A stretch of DNA of 64,000 bases from Leishmania infantum JPCM5. Its lineage: Eukaryota; Euglenozoa; Kinetoplastea; Trypanosomatida; Trypanosomatidae. This document shows positions 40,395-51,900 of the stretch, one piece after another (positions within the stretch are counted from its first letter, which is position 1; each line of letters begins with the position of its first letter). The position numbers were made by a program, and so were the translations under genes. The stretch spans positions 342,928 through 406,927 of the forward strand of contig NC_009405.2 of assembly GCF_000002875.2 (NCBI RefSeq), written 5' to 3'. The notes below the pieces were generated by a model. That model was not told the DNA's origin and made no database searches. It saw only the letters and a list, made by a program, of their open reading frames with translations.

Positions 40395-40793
40395 ATGGCT
40401 ACTCCTCGCAGCGCCAAGAAGTCCGCCCGCAAGAGCGGCTCCAAGTCCGCGAAATGTGGTCTGATCTTCCCGGTGGGCCGCGTTGGCGGGATGATGCGCC
40501 ACGGCCAGTACGCTCGCCGCATCGGTGTCTCTGGCGCCGTGTACCTGACAGCCGTGCTGGAGTACCTGACAGCGGAGCTGCTGGAGCTGTCCGTGAAGGC
40601 GGCCGCGCAGAGCGGGAAGAAGCGGTGCCGCCTGAACCCGCGCACCGTGATGCTGGCTGCGCGCCACGACGACGACATCAGCTCGCTTCTGAAGAACGTG
40701 ACCTTGTCTCACAGCGGCGTTGTGCCGAACATCAGCAAGGCGATGGCGAAGAAGAAGGGCGGCAAGAAGGGCAAGGCGACACCGGGCGCTTAG
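40395..40793 (+). CDS. Histone H2A, copy 2
   Basis: The 132-residue product differs from copy 1 by one residue: PGA instead of PSA at the C-terminus. At DNA level I see about four changes over 399 bases: a silent GAT/GAC in the HDDD segment, AGC/GGC (Ser/Gly), GCG/GCT (Ala) and TAA/TAG at the stop. The flanks share only a short CTCCCCAACC motif before the ATG and then diverge, so the two genes probably exchange sequence by gene conversion limited to the coding region. It is expected to be interchangeable with copy 1 in nucleosomes, with differing untranslated regions that may change mRNA regulation. Confidence 0.97.
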   Translation: MATPRSAKKSARKSGSKSAKCGLIFPVGRVGGMMRHGQYARRIGVSGAVYLTAVLEYLTAELLELSVKAAAQSGKKRCRLNPRTVMLAARHDDDISSLLKNVTLSHSGVVPNISKAMAKKKGGKKGKATPGA

Positions 40794-41182
40794 ATACCCT
40801 TTTGGAGGTTCTGTTGCCGCTGAGGAGAGCAGAGTCGCACTGGGAGTCGGGCGGGGAGGGGGACGTGCACGTTCTGGTGCGGACAGGTGTGGACAGCGGA
40901 GCAACCGGAAGTTTTTTGTGCAAGACGCACGTGCTCTGACGGCATCCGTGCCTTGTCTGTCGCTGTGTTGTGCCTCCCACTACCTCCCTCCCGTTTCCTT
41001 CCCCCCTCCCCCCCGCACATCTGGGTGCGCGTGCATGAGGAGGTTAGAAGCACGCACGTACATACCCAGGCATACGCACAGGCATGCGCAACGCGAGCCG
41101 ACGCCCCCTTCTCCCTCCACCTATAGCGACACACATGCCCGCGAGAACGCATATATACAACTATCTACCTATATATTTATGC

Positions 41183-41200
41183 ATATATATATATATACAT
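41183..41200. repeat. AT microsatellite
   Basis: About nine AT units sit in a wider AT-rich patch (about 41150-41205). This is unusual in otherwise GC-rich DNA and lies in the 3' flank of H2A copy 2. Confidence 0.8.
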
Positions 41201-42339
41201 ATAGACAACGATGCACTCGGTGTGCTGCTTCTTCTTTTCCCTGCTTCCTCTTAAGTGCCCTCTGTGAGCTGCGGTGCTTCCTTTTTTTCTCCCACTCTCC
41301 TCCCTGAAATATTTCCGAAGTGTGCGCGTCATCTTCCCTTCCCCCCTCCCCTCGCACACCTCTCCCCTCCCCCTCCGGCTGGCTCCTTCTACACAGAGGT
41401 GATGGGGAGATGAGAGAACTGACAACGTGGTGGACAGAGGACGGAGGAGGGGTGGGGCCGGGGGGGGGTGGGGACGCAGGGGCAGAGTAGCAACAAAGTA
41501 GCGCAACGCTATGGCCAACAGCTATCGATGTGTCGTTCTTATAACGCATAGCGGATGCAAGCGGGAATCAGACTGGCAGCGCTGCGCCGGCGTCTCTTTC
41601 CCCTTCTTCGTGTCCACGCTGCGAACGCTTTGGGGGCGACACGGGACAAGACGTGAAGAAAACACGCTGGAGTTGCCCAGCCGATGCCACGCCTGAAAGC
41701 CATCCCTTATTTTCTTCTGCGCGTGCGTGTGTGTGCGTGTGTGCGTGTGCTCTCCCCCCGTCCGCGATGGCGTCATATTTTTTCTCTCGGCTTTCCTTTC
41801 GCACCACTGCCTCCCATGTTCGCCGTTGTGACTGCGCAATGCACTTCGCTAGCCCTCCTTCCCTTGTCCTTCTCTCGCTCTTTTCATCCACTGATTCCCC
41901 TGCCCTTCACCCTCCCCCCTCCGACCATATCGGCTGCTGCTGCTGCTGCTGCTCATGCGATTAACTCACGCAAACGCGTCTTCTCCTCCTTCAGGAAGCC
42001 ACCGAGCAAGTTGCCTTGTTCTCGCCCCCCTTCGCGAATTCGCCGCCCCTCTCTCCCATACCCCCTGCTTCCTTCCTTCTCTGCTGACGTCTTCGCTGCA
42101 GCCAGCGAGCAAGCAACAAGCTCAAGCAAGGAGGAACACGAATGCGTGTTGAAGCCGCACTGATCGGTCAGAAGTGAAGAGGCTGCCAAGTCAGCCCTGC
42201 CTGCTGCCGCCACCCTCCCTCGACCCGCCTCCCCTCAACGGCTATCCCTCAGCACCTAGCAAAACATGCATAGACGCGCGACATTCATAATTATACACGC
42301 AAACGCCTCATGCTACGGCATGAGGTGCGCCTACGAGCG

Positions 42340-43060
42340 GTGAATGAGGCCACATCCCCGTCTCTCGTCTTTTCCTCTCCCGCTGCTGGCACGTGTGAGA
42401 TCAGCCCCCACCCCCTCCGCTACGAAGAGAAGGCGTTTGCCTTGCCAGGGGGTGGTGCCCAGAGAGCGGGTTTGTGGCCCCTCCGATGTGGGCAGGGCCA
42501 CGCGTGCGTCGGCGCCGTCCTCCCCTGTGCTCCTCACGGGGCTCTTTTATGTTCCTCTGTCGCACACCTCAGCCGAGAAGTCCGATGGGCGCTTGTCTGC
42601 TCTGCTCTCCTCCCCCTCCCCACCGCGCTGCTTCGCACGGCACAAGTGCTTTGCCCTCTTGTGGGCGGCCTCCGCCATGCGTGTCGGGTCGGCTTCCGGC
42701 CGCGGCGTTCGGGTATGCAAACACAGACATGTGTATGTGTGCGCGGTAGCTCTCTTCCACCCCCTCCCTCCTATGCTGGGGAGGATGCCACCTGCTTTCA
42801 TGGCCTTGTCTGCCCGTTCAAGGCAGTCCCACCCTGACCAGCCTCCATCACGTCCGCCACCGGGTGCGATACGGCGGATGAGAGGAGGGGGTGGGCCCTG
42901 CGCCGTCACCGACTTCGTCAAACAGATAAGCAGCGATTCCGCAAAGGCGGCGCGCAGCGGTCCGCTTCCTCCCTCCGCCCCTACCGGGCGACGCCCACAA
43001 CAGGCCAGAGAACGGGGGGGGGGGAGGGGACGGGTCGAGACCCGGCACCGCCCCAACTCA
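42340..43060. other. Unusual-composition segment, origin unclear
   Basis: About 720 bases with balanced, less pyrimidine-biased sequence stay open on both strands (a 240-aa frame from ATG 42344 and a 169-aa frame on the minus strand). Neither translation resembles a known protein; the forward one is Arg/Pro/Ser-rich. It ends in an 11-G run at 43014-43024. The 11-mer CCGCCACCGGG (42850-42860) occurs in reverse complement inside the SIDER2-like segment near 29900, with partial matches around it, so an inverted degenerate retroposon relic is possible. A diverged small gene cannot be excluded. Confidence 0.3.
43014..43024. repeat. Poly-G run
   Basis: Eleven consecutive G lie at the edge of the unusual segment. 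On the other strand this is a polypyrimidine run. Confidence 0.7.
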
Positions 43061-43665
43061 CTCTAAACTGCCTTCTTCTCTTCCTTCCCACCGACTCTCT
43101 CTCTCTCTGATCTCACATCAGCGAGGGCAGGAGCTGGCCACCCATGCACAGACGCGTCGGTGCATGCGTCGGGGACACCTCGTGCATGGGTACGTGTGTC
43201 TGAGTTTTCGCTCCTCCTGTTGTGCGACGTCCAAGCACCCCTGCGGTGAGGGAAGAGGAGGAGAAAGTAAGGGGAGCGTGTTCGATGCCTTGTTCGCTCT
43301 CTTCCCTTATCCGAGTAGATGTTTTCACGTGTACATGTATGCATGTGTATGCCACTTGCTTCTCTCTTTCTCTCCTCTTCCTCTCCCACCCCACACACAT
43401 ACGTTATCCTTGCACACTCCACTATCCTGCACCCCCAACTCCTTTCACTGCTGCGGCGGTGGGTTTGCCCTGCCAACTCGCCGATGTACAACGGCGGCGC
43501 GTCCATAACTACGGTGATGTGACTACCGCGGAGTAGACGAGCATCAAGTTTGTGCGCTCGCATTGTGTGTGGTCCGTCCTTTTCGCTACCGCTCTGCTCG
43601 GCACTCACTCACTCACACTGTTTATTGGTTTTGGTGTTCGTAGCTGGCCTTGTTCGCTTCCAGGC

Positions 43666-44670
43666 ATGTCGTTCTCTCTCGAGTCGCCGCTGCGCACGCT
43701 CTTCGGGGCGGTGGAGAAGAATTACCCGCAGTACCATGACCACCTCGCGCAGGCGCACAAGATGGCGCACCGGGCCTTCAAGGAGCTGGACAGGGCGTCG
43801 CCTTATATCGCCAAGGCGGCCAGCTACGCCTCCATCGCTACGGAGCAGGCTGCCAGGTTTAAGTTGGATGAGCTCGGTCCGATGCTGCTCGGCCTCGCAC
43901 TCTGCTTCTTCGGCGGCTCCTACACAATGCTGATCGCTGTCGTCGAGACAGTGCACCTGCTGTGTTGGGAGGATCTCAAGCACTCCTTTCAGGTGCTATA
44001 CCACAACTACGAGCGGGCAGCGGAGCAGAACCGCAAGGACCACTGCATCGACGCCGATGGCGAATGCGTGACAGATGCGCAGGAGGTGTGCGACACCGAC
44101 CTGCTCTCTCGTAAAGCTGCATTGTTCCTCAAGTCGGTGGACATTGAAGCTGCTGAGGCGGCGGGCCGCACCATTGGCGCTGCAGCCATGTCGGTGATTG
44201 CGGCGCTGCGTGTGAAGCTTGCCCGGTCGCTTGCACTCGGCGGATCGCTGGCGAGTATGGCGATGGCTTATATCCCGCTGGAGGCAACGCTGAAGGACGC
44301 GCTGCCAGTGGAGCACAAGAAGTGGTCCGGCGTCATCGCGAAAACGGCGGCTAACGTGATCGCCATGACGCTGGCGTCCATGATGTGCGGTGCCATTGGC
44401 ATGATGCACTGCTGCATCCGTGGCGCGCACATGTTTGTACAGCACGCCGTACATATCGCGAATGGTCACGGGCTACTGGAGGCCGACATAACGCTGGAAA
44501 GCCCCAAGGCGAAGGCGCTGGCTGCCATGGTCGCATCGATGGGGCTTCTCTGGCAGGTGACGCACACCGATGCGAACCCCTTCCCGATCAACATCTTTCT
44601 CCTGCCCTTTACGGTGGCCGAGTACGTGCTATTCTTTGTCGTGAACGGCTTCCTCTTCGCTACTTTGTAG
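43666..44670 (+). CDS. Multi-pass membrane protein (334 aa), hypothetical
   Basis: I do not recognise a family. The ATG at 43666 follows an acceptor AG at 43642-43643 by 22 nt; the frame upstream to 43552 is leader. The 334-residue product has a helical, charged N-terminus (residues 1-65) and then hydrophobic stretches at about 72-98 (MLLGLALCFFGGSYTMLIAVV), 165-205 (many small residues: GAAAMSVIAALRVKLARSLALGGS), 225-256 (MTLASMMCGAIGMMHCCI), 284-300 and 308-332 (PFTVAEYVLFFVVNGFLF). Cys and Met are enriched in one helix. Such Ala/Gly-rich helices occur in reticulon-like, mitochondrial or peroxisomal membrane proteins; the target organelle is not evident. No transport or enzyme motif was found. 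Confidence 0.75.
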   Translation: MSFSLESPLRTLFGAVEKNYPQYHDHLAQAHKMAHRAFKELDRASPYIAKAASYASIATEQAARFKLDELGPMLLGLALCFFGGSYTMLIAVVETVHLLCWEDLKHSFQVLYHNYERAAEQNRKDHCIDADGECVTDAQEVCDTDLLSRKAALFLKSVDIEAAEAAGRTIGAAAMSVIAALRVKLARSLALGGSLASMAMAYIPLEATLKDALPVEHKKWSGVIAKTAANVIAMTLASMMCGAIGMMHCCIRGAHMFVQHAVHIANGHGLLEADITLESPKAKALAAMVASMGLLWQVTHTDANPFPINIFLLPFTVAEYVLFFVVNGFLFATL

Positions 44671-45084
44671 TGGGGGTGGGCCCGGTAAGCACGAGAGCAG
44701 CCGAAGACCACGAAAAGCAGAGGAAGGGGGGCATGCTTGTGTCTGCGTGTGCGTGATGATGATACACATGACATGCCCTCCTCCCGTGCACTTGTTCACC
44801 TCCGCCTTTCCTGCCCTTTCCTGCCCTTTCCCTCCTCGTCCTGTTCCTCCTGTCCGTCGGTCTTCTCCGAGGGTGTGTCGCCATGTCCGTGCGCCTTTTT
44901 CTGTCGTTAGATTTTGTGCTCGTTGACTTCTCCCTCTTTCCTCTCGCTTCCGATGGCGGCGCACGTGCGTCCTCCACCACTCCTGTCTTCTCCTCTCCGC
45001 CCTTCTCTGCATCCGCACCACCTTCCAGATGAGGGCTGCCTCATTGAAATCGAAGGGAAGACAAGGCCATGTGCGTGGATCAGT

Positions 45085-45114
45085 GACACACACACACACA
45101 CACACACACACACG
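45085..45114. repeat. CA microsatellite
   Basis: About 14 CA units in the intergenic spacer. Confidence 0.8.
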
Positions 45115-45449
45115 TATGCGTCGCCTTGGGGAGCGTGGTATTATCATTAGAAAAATGGTGCGTATAATCGCGGGTTGCGAAGGTGGAATCAAGCAACAGG
45201 GCAACAGCAACAATGCGGATTGTCGTGATGATGCTTGGCCGTTCTTCCACGGTCATCATCATCACCGCCGCCTCTCCTCCCCTCCTTTCGTCATCTGGAC
45301 AGCTAGACAGGCACGGACACACATTAGCGCGCGTGTGCGAGTCTTTCTTGAAAGAATGGCGTTGCACACAAGCCGTAATGTGCGCCCAACTCTGGTTTTG
45401 TGTGTGGGGGTGGGTGGGTGAGGGCAAAGAAGCCATCGCTACACCCACA

Positions 45450-45473
45450 CCGACACACACACACACACACACA
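45450..45473. repeat. CA microsatellite
   Basis: About 11 CA units, 350 bases after the previous CA array. Confidence 0.75.
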
Positions 45474-46294
45474 GATTCGAGCCGGTACATGTGTGGTTGT
45501 GTTGGTGGTCGTCGTGAGAGCGCACCGATGCGCTCGCCCAGCTCTTCCTCCCCCCGCATTCCCCCCTTCGTGGAGCTCTAACAATAACACAGGCAACACG
45601 CACCAGGAGAGAGAGGTTCACGACTCAAAAGTTGGTAGTGACGAAGCCACTCCCCTCTCTCTTCTCAGCCACTGATGTAGCGCGATGAACACCATCGGCG
45701 CTGCGGACTCTGCAAAGGTGGCAGCAAGGCTGCCCCTCCACCCCCTTTCTTCTCTCTCGCACGTCTCGTGTTGTACGGGACGTGCAAGGAAGTCGCACGC
45801 GCATGTCAGGGTGCACGTGTGTGCTTGTATCTGCGTGCCCCCTCGTGCTGCGGTACTCTTCATCACCTCGTCGCTCTTTCTCTCTCTGCACATTTTCTCT
45901 TTTTCTCGACCACCACCACCACCGCGTTGCTCTTCATCTCTCTCACACACCCTCGCGATGACGCCGCCGTCATTCTTGCCGCCATTCTTACCGTCGGTAC
46001 TGCAGCACCGTCTGCGTGCACGCACATCAACGTCCCCGTGACCCGTGCCTCTCTTCACCTCTGGCGTCGGCTGTGTGCGCACTGAAGAGGAGCAGGAAGG
46101 AAGAGAACGACTGAAAGGCACAGAGACCGAGCTTTCAACAACTGAGGAACACTCCGGTGGCTTTCATCATCGCCGCTCATCCCCCACCCATCTTGCATCT
46201 GCAATGGTGGCTGCACTAGCTGCCTTGGGATCACGCACCTCTACGATCGTACCGCACACACGCACGCGCGCACTCACGGGCACCTGTGCCCACG

Positions 46295-47635
46295 ATGAGC
46301 GCCACTCCGTCGAATGTTCTGCTGGGCCTCTTCGACGGCTACATGTCCCACAAACGCGATCGACTCACCTCTGAAACCAAATTAGGTGGCACACCGACGT
46401 ATTTTCCGCCATTAAGTGACGCGGACAAGGCGCAGATACGTCGCTGGACGAGCTGCGGTGTCTGTGGCCATGCTATGAGCCTCCTTACCCAGGCGTACAG
46501 CCCGCTGCCAACAGCATCGGCGAGCCGTCCGCACCACCGCATGATGTACGTGTTTGCCTGTAACTCTGGCTACTGCTCTCGGCAGCCGACGAGCAGCATG
46601 GTGGCCTTTAGCGTGCAGGTGGATCAGGAGGATGAACAGGCGCTCGCCGAGAACTCCGAGGAAGAGGAAAAAGACGAGGTGATTGAGACCGGTCCACTGC
46701 TGCCGTCGGAGCTGCCCGAGGCCGTACTGCCGCCATGCTACGTCTACATCGATGCGGAGCCGTCAAAGGAGGTTGTGATGCCGACGGATATCGAGCGTGA
46801 GCTTATCAAGATGGCGGAGGAGAACGCGCGGAGCACCGTCACAGATGAAGAGCTGCAGCAGCTGGAGCAGACGGTAGACCTGAAGAACAAGAAAACGGAC
46901 TACTACTACGAGAAGTTCCGCTCACGGGTTGCTCGAGCGCCGAATCAAGTACTGCGCTACTACGAGCGCACCGTGGCAGCAGCAGCAGCCACATCTGCGT
47001 CGTTGCGCGCGAAGGACGTCAAACCGATCTTCATGAACCCGGACAAGGTGAAAGCCATGGTCACCATCCCTGCATGCGCCTGCTGCGGCTCTGCGCAGAC
47101 AGCGGAGCTGCAGGTGATGCCGACATCCCTGTACTACCTGCACGTCAGCGAGTACACTGCACTCGCGCGTGCAGACGCAGCCGCCATGGCGGCTCCTGCA
47201 GGGGCGCCGGCAGCAGCCAGCACACAAGGCAATGCAGTCGACAAGCAGTTACCTGTCGCATCGCACAGCGCATCTACGACGGCGTGCAAGGCATCTGCGT
47301 CGTCCGGGGCCGCCACTGGCACTGAAAAGGCGATTCCTGCTAATGTTGATGACGGCTGCGACTTTGGAACCATCACGGTGTACGTGTGCGCGAAGGACTG
47401 CGCGGCGCGGCAGCATGGCGTGGTATTGCGTCGCGAGACCCTGTGCGTGGAGGAAGCCCCCACCATGCGAGACGAGGAGCGTGCAGGGAAGGCAGACGCT
47501 GCCAAGGCCGTTACCGACGGTGTCACACACAAGTTAACGCTAAGAGAGCTCCTGCACGGAAACGGGGAGGGCGACGAGGACATGGAGGATGATGATGAGG
47601 GCCACATCGATGATGAGGCGGTGCCGACGGCGTAA
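46295..47635 (+). CDS. PDCD2/Tsr4-like protein
   Basis: The 446-residue product starts at the ATG at 46295; a GTG nine bases upstream is in frame but unlikely. Residues about 25-100 form the N-terminal PDCD2 region, with a YFP/PPLSD lead-in and a zinc-ribbon-like pattern CGVCGHAMSLLTQAYSP, then MMYVFACNSGYCSRQP. An acidic linker (ENSEEEEKDE) follows at about 115-130. The C-terminal PDCD2 domain begins near 258 with PACACCGSAQTAELQVMP and ends near 355-370 with GTITVYVCAKDC, matching the family ending (Gly-Thr-Ile, Tyr, Cys, Cys). It is split by a 70-residue Ala-rich insertion. The C-terminus is very acidic. Family members (yeast Tsr4, animal PDCD2) are co-translational chaperones of ribosomal protein S2 in 40S assembly; the same role is inferred here. 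Confidence 0.85.
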   Translation: MSATPSNVLLGLFDGYMSHKRDRLTSETKLGGTPTYFPPLSDADKAQIRRWTSCGVCGHAMSLLTQAYSPLPTASASRPHHRMMYVFACNSGYCSRQPTSSMVAFSVQVDQEDEQALAENSEEEEKDEVIETGPLLPSELPEAVLPPCYVYIDAEPSKEVVMPTDIERELIKMAEENARSTVTDEELQQLEQTVDLKNKKTDYYYEKFRSRVARAPNQVLRYYERTVAAAAATSASLRAKDVKPIFMNPDKVKAMVTIPACACCGSAQTAELQVMPTSLYYLHVSEYTALARADAAAMAAPAGAPAAASTQGNAVDKQLPVASHSASTTACKASASSGAATGTEKAIPANVDDGCDFGTITVYVCAKDCAARQHGVVLRRETLCVEEAPTMRDEERAGKADAAKAVTDGVTHKLTLRELLHGNGEGDEDMEDDDEGHIDDEAVPTA

Positions 47636-48925
47636 GGCATCGGGTGTGCATGGGAAGACGAAGAGAAGGGCGTGCCAAGAGAGACCTGAGGTGTGGTGGA
47701 TGCTGCACCCCTGCCCTACTCGTCCCCCTCGTCCCTTTCCTTGCTGTATACGAATCACTGCACCACGCACGTTTCCGTCTGTCTGTGCGCACTCGCCTGC
47801 CCCCCTCTTCAGGCAGAGAATTTCCGCACCATTTCGTTTAAACACAATACACACATCACGGCTTTCTACGCCACCACCCGCGACTCCTGGAAAGGTATGG
47901 CTCCAGTTGACCTCCGTCCCCCTGCATCAGACACGGGCGAGACACGTCGCCGTCTTCTCCGAGTGCTCGAAGACCAGCTCCCCCCCCCAACACGCATGCA
48001 CACTGACAAGGGTGCCTATCAACTCCCACGGGCTCCCTTTGCTAGTCTTCCTACCCGCTACTGCGGCAGCGCGTGACGGAGGCCAAAGCCAAAGGTCCGC
48101 CACCGCCGTCTCGAGCACTGCGCTCCATCTTGGCCATTACCCTCTAATCTACCACCATTCGCGTCTGCTTCTGCACACCCTCCTTCTATACCACATACAT
48201 CTATCGATTGCTCCCATGATGCCCGTGTCGTGCGGCGCACATTTTGGTCTCTGGCCATGCTGGTGACCGCTACGACCTGCTGGTGCTGCTGTAGCAGTCG
48301 TCGCTGCAAGAGAAGTAAGGGCAGCAGGAAGAGAAGGGGAGGGTACACGTCTTCCAACAAGGCGCAGCCAGCTCCACATGTGCTGCTGGCACCCTCCTAT
48401 CCTAACCCAGTGGACGCATCGGCGAAGCGCACGAAACGAAACGCTACTCTCTTTCTCTGTATCTCTCTCTCTCTGTGCCGGTTGAAACACGGGTGACGGG
48501 CGCCTATTCTCCCTCTCCGCTGCGCACGAGTCCGGCACATTGGCCTCGCTTCCCTCCTTTATCTTTCACTGGCGGAGGAAGTACACACGCACGACGCATA
48601 TCTGCGCTGGCCTCTCGAACTCTTTTCGTCTCCCTCTATTCGCACGTGGTTTGAGCGCGGTCGCGTTCACTGCGAACCTTTCCTCTGCCTGTCTGCCTGC
48701 CTGTCTCGTATCGAACTCTCAAAGGGCGCGCGACGAGCGACGAGGCGCGCAGACGGAGCAACAGAGAAGAGGCTCATCCAACTCGGTGGGGCCGTCTTGC
48801 CAACGCCGCACACAGTACCCCCTCAGGGGGGAGGGCACGTGCGCTTTATTTGATCATCGCGGACACAAGTGAGGGAGAGATTACAAGGTGCGTACGCAAG
48901 ACCAGAGCGCACGCACACGCACGCT
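47636..48925. other. Intergenic spacer, 1.3 kb
   Basis: No gene is supported. It contains mixed CT-rich sequence and a CTGCCTGT-type cluster near 48690-48715 that precedes an AG at 48723-48724, a possible acceptor for the next gene. Confidence 0.55.
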
Positions 48926-51900
48926 ATGCCGTCCTCGTCCTCGTCGACGACGCACCGCTCGGAGGGCGTCCGCAGCTCTGAGCGACTCTCCGGCTCTCAC
49001 TCTTCTTTGTCTGCTTCGCATGGCCGTCCAACCATCGGCCCATCGCCGCGTGGCGACCGCGCCATTGGCGCACAGACTCCACGCTCTGTCGAGTTTACGG
49101 AGGTGCCACACGCGGAGATGGAGGAGAAAGATACATACAGCAGCAGCCGCACCAGCTCCAACGGCAGCCGGCTGCGTCGCTCCTGCGATGGTAATAGCGG
49201 CCATGTCCATCGCTACGCAGTGTCGGAGTCGTCGAACTGTAGCAGTTGCTTCGAGATGCTTGAACACGTGCCAGAGAACGACAGTCACCACAGAGCAGAG
49301 ACGAGCGTGACGCACGGCACTGTAACGTGCCATATGTCCCCCATGCTGCCACCGCGATCCGGTGCGCGGGTGGGCGAGGCAGCGTGCTGTGATATCCGCT
49401 CAACCTGCTCGAGCCCCGCTCCTGCTGCCTCCGTAACCGTTGGTGGCACCGGTGGGTCTTCGCGGCCATCTTCCTCCTGTCCCTCGCCTGCTGCGAGCTC
49501 GTCGCTGACGACGCCGAAGCGGGTGGACGGCGCTTTCACGGGCGCTCACAGCTCTGCCGCGCAGCCGCCGGACTCGGCGGCGCCCTTCTCCAACGATTCG
49601 CTTGCTGCTTTGTCCACGGAGCAGATGGAGGCGGCACTCCAGCTGTACGTGGAGAAGGGTGGCGTTTACACGAATGAGGTCACCTCAGCGCTCCAGGCAC
49701 TGCCGTGGTGTGCCGCGACCTCGGCGCACGCTTCGCCGGTCTCCAGCGTCGCTGACACGTCTGCAGCGGACACGGGCGAGGAGGCAGAGCAGCATTTGGT
49801 CGATCCGGAGGTCTGGCTTGGCGCTGTGGCTGCAGCGACTGCCTCCGCAGTAGCAGTAGCCGAGAACGACGAGCAAGCAAGTGTGACTGCGCCGTCTGTT
49901 GCCACGCGCATCGCTTCAGCGGGAGTCCTACACAAGACACAAGGGCGACACAGCACGCTCGAAGAGGTCTCCACGATGATAATGCAGCCTTCGAATCTCG
50001 CCGACCCGTCTGCCCCTGTTCCCGTTGAACGAACAGTGGAGAAACGACGCAGCTCGGCTGACTCTTCGAGTGAACTTGCCGCCGTTGGCGGTGCTGCGAC
50101 CGACAGCGACTTTGCTGACCATGAGGCAGACCGTGGCCCAGGGCGAAGCTCAGCCGTTGTCTCTCCGGTGGACAGTCGCTCCCATCTCCGCGGCGATGAT
50201 AGCAATGACAGCACACCGAGGGTAAACAGTGTCAACGGCCATCATGTATCCACTGATCGCAAGCTGGCCTACGGTGACGTCAACGACGACTCCACAGAGC
50301 GCCCAGCACGTGGGGAGCGCTCCCCCTCTTTTCCACAGCTGACGCGACGCCACCGATCAGGCTCTGCGCAGCAGCAGCGACTGCCCGTGCCCAGTTTTAT
50401 GAGCAACACCCGACCACTACGAAGCTCCCCTTTATACTCTTCCGTGTCGCCGATGCAGCGCTCTGTGGATGACCAACAACGGTCTCCTGCAACCGCGGCA
50501 GCGTCCTCGCCGGTGTGTGTCACGAAAGACGCGACGGAGACCGCCGCTCCCCCGGCTGCGTCGGTGTTCGATACAGTCTTTGCTGGAACCGCAGGCATGC
50601 ACGCCCTTTTCCAGCTGTGCCTGCGGACACCCCTGGCGACGGCCTCCGCGACGATGAGGGTTAGCGACTGGTACGCGCTCCTGGACCAGCTGCGGCACAA
50701 TGGGTGCCACAAGCTGCCACCGCAGCCAATCCTCGACGACGTCGCCCGCACCATCGCGCACACAATGCAGTCTGAAGGGCATTCAGGCGGGCTGACTTTG
50801 AGCGATTTCGCCCGCGTTATACAGTGCCAGCTGAAGGAGGTGAGGGTCGACATGACATCGCCGCTTCCTCGAAATGTCCCCGCCGGCGACGAGACGGCGT
50901 CGCGGCAGGAGGTGGCGCTGCACTTCCCACAACACCCCAGGTATACGGTCACTGTACCGACATCTGCAGCATTATCATCACAGTCACCCTCGTTTCCATC
51001 GAGACGCAGCAGCCGGCGCAGCTCGCAGACGAAGCTGACACCGGTGACTGACAGCGGCCAGTGGCGTGTGCTGCCGACGTGGTGCATGGCGCTTGCCGGT
51101 CTCTTTCCGCTAGAGATGTCGAAGGTGTGCCCTGTGCCCGTGGTGCGCTACCTGCGCAGCGTCGGGCTGATTCGCGCGGTGCTCGAGGCCATCACGCAGC
51201 GCCTGCAGATCGAGGTGGGGGCAATCCCTGAATGCGTAGCACCTATATCGAGCGCGGCCAGCAAGGAAGCAGAGAACCCGTCCGAAGGCGCAGCGGTGGA
51301 GAGCCTTGTGCTGTCAGCGTCATGTGAGGGATCTGGAGGGAGCAGATCGGTGAGCAACCTGCTCGCTCGGAGCGGCGCCTCTGCCGGTGCCCGCCCCGCC
51401 ATCTCGGTCGTCGTCACTGAGAAGGCTGTTGGCGACAGTGGCGGCAGAAATGGGACATGGAATGAGCAGCCGATTTGGGGATCTGCGACGGCGGGCAATT
51501 ACCGCAGGAGGGTAAAGCGCCGTAAAAGGGGCGCTGCCACGAACATGGTGGCAACCCCAGAGAGGGCAGGAAGCGACTGTGCGATAGTCGCCTCGAACCC
51601 GCAGGGGGCGAGCAGCGGTAGCAGCTGTCCCAAGGCGGGCACCACTGCCTCCGCCAGTAGTGATACCTTCAAGTCGCACTACCTCGATCAGCGTCCCCTC
51701 GATGAGATCAGCATCTCCGTCGTGGCGCGGGCCAAGGCGCGCCGTCTCATGGACACGCTCCGGCGCCATACTGTCCCGATCAACCGCTACGAGTGCTTCG
51801 CGCGTGTGGAGCAGGAGGATGAGCCAGTGCGGCAGGCGCTGTGCTTTGTGTCTCGGGAGGAGCTGAAGGCGACCTTCAGCAGCGACGGTGGCGAGGACAG

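Larger units (their letters stand above)
40794..43665. other. Long intergenic spacer, 2.9 kb
   Basis: No gene is firmly supported. The first half (40794-42300) is CT- and T-rich with an AT microsatellite at 41183-41200, a G-run near 41459-41471 and polypyrimidine tracts. The segment 42340-43060 has balanced composition and is described separately. The last part (43060-43640) is CT-rich leader for the membrane-protein gene, with a candidate acceptor AG at 43642-43643. Confidence 0.55.
44671..46294. other. Intergenic spacer, 1.6 kb
   Basis: No gene is supported. Notable contents are a threefold CCTTTCCTGC-type tandem at about 44805-44835, CA microsatellites at about 45085-45114 and 45452-45473, and pyrimidine-rich sequence up to about 46195. 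A plausible acceptor AG is at 46218-46219. Confidence 0.6.

Noticed and set aside
45450..45500. tRNA B-box-like ATTCGAGCC
   Set aside because: There is no matching A-box, acceptor stem or anticodon arm in the flanking sequence; the match is in a CA-repeat context.
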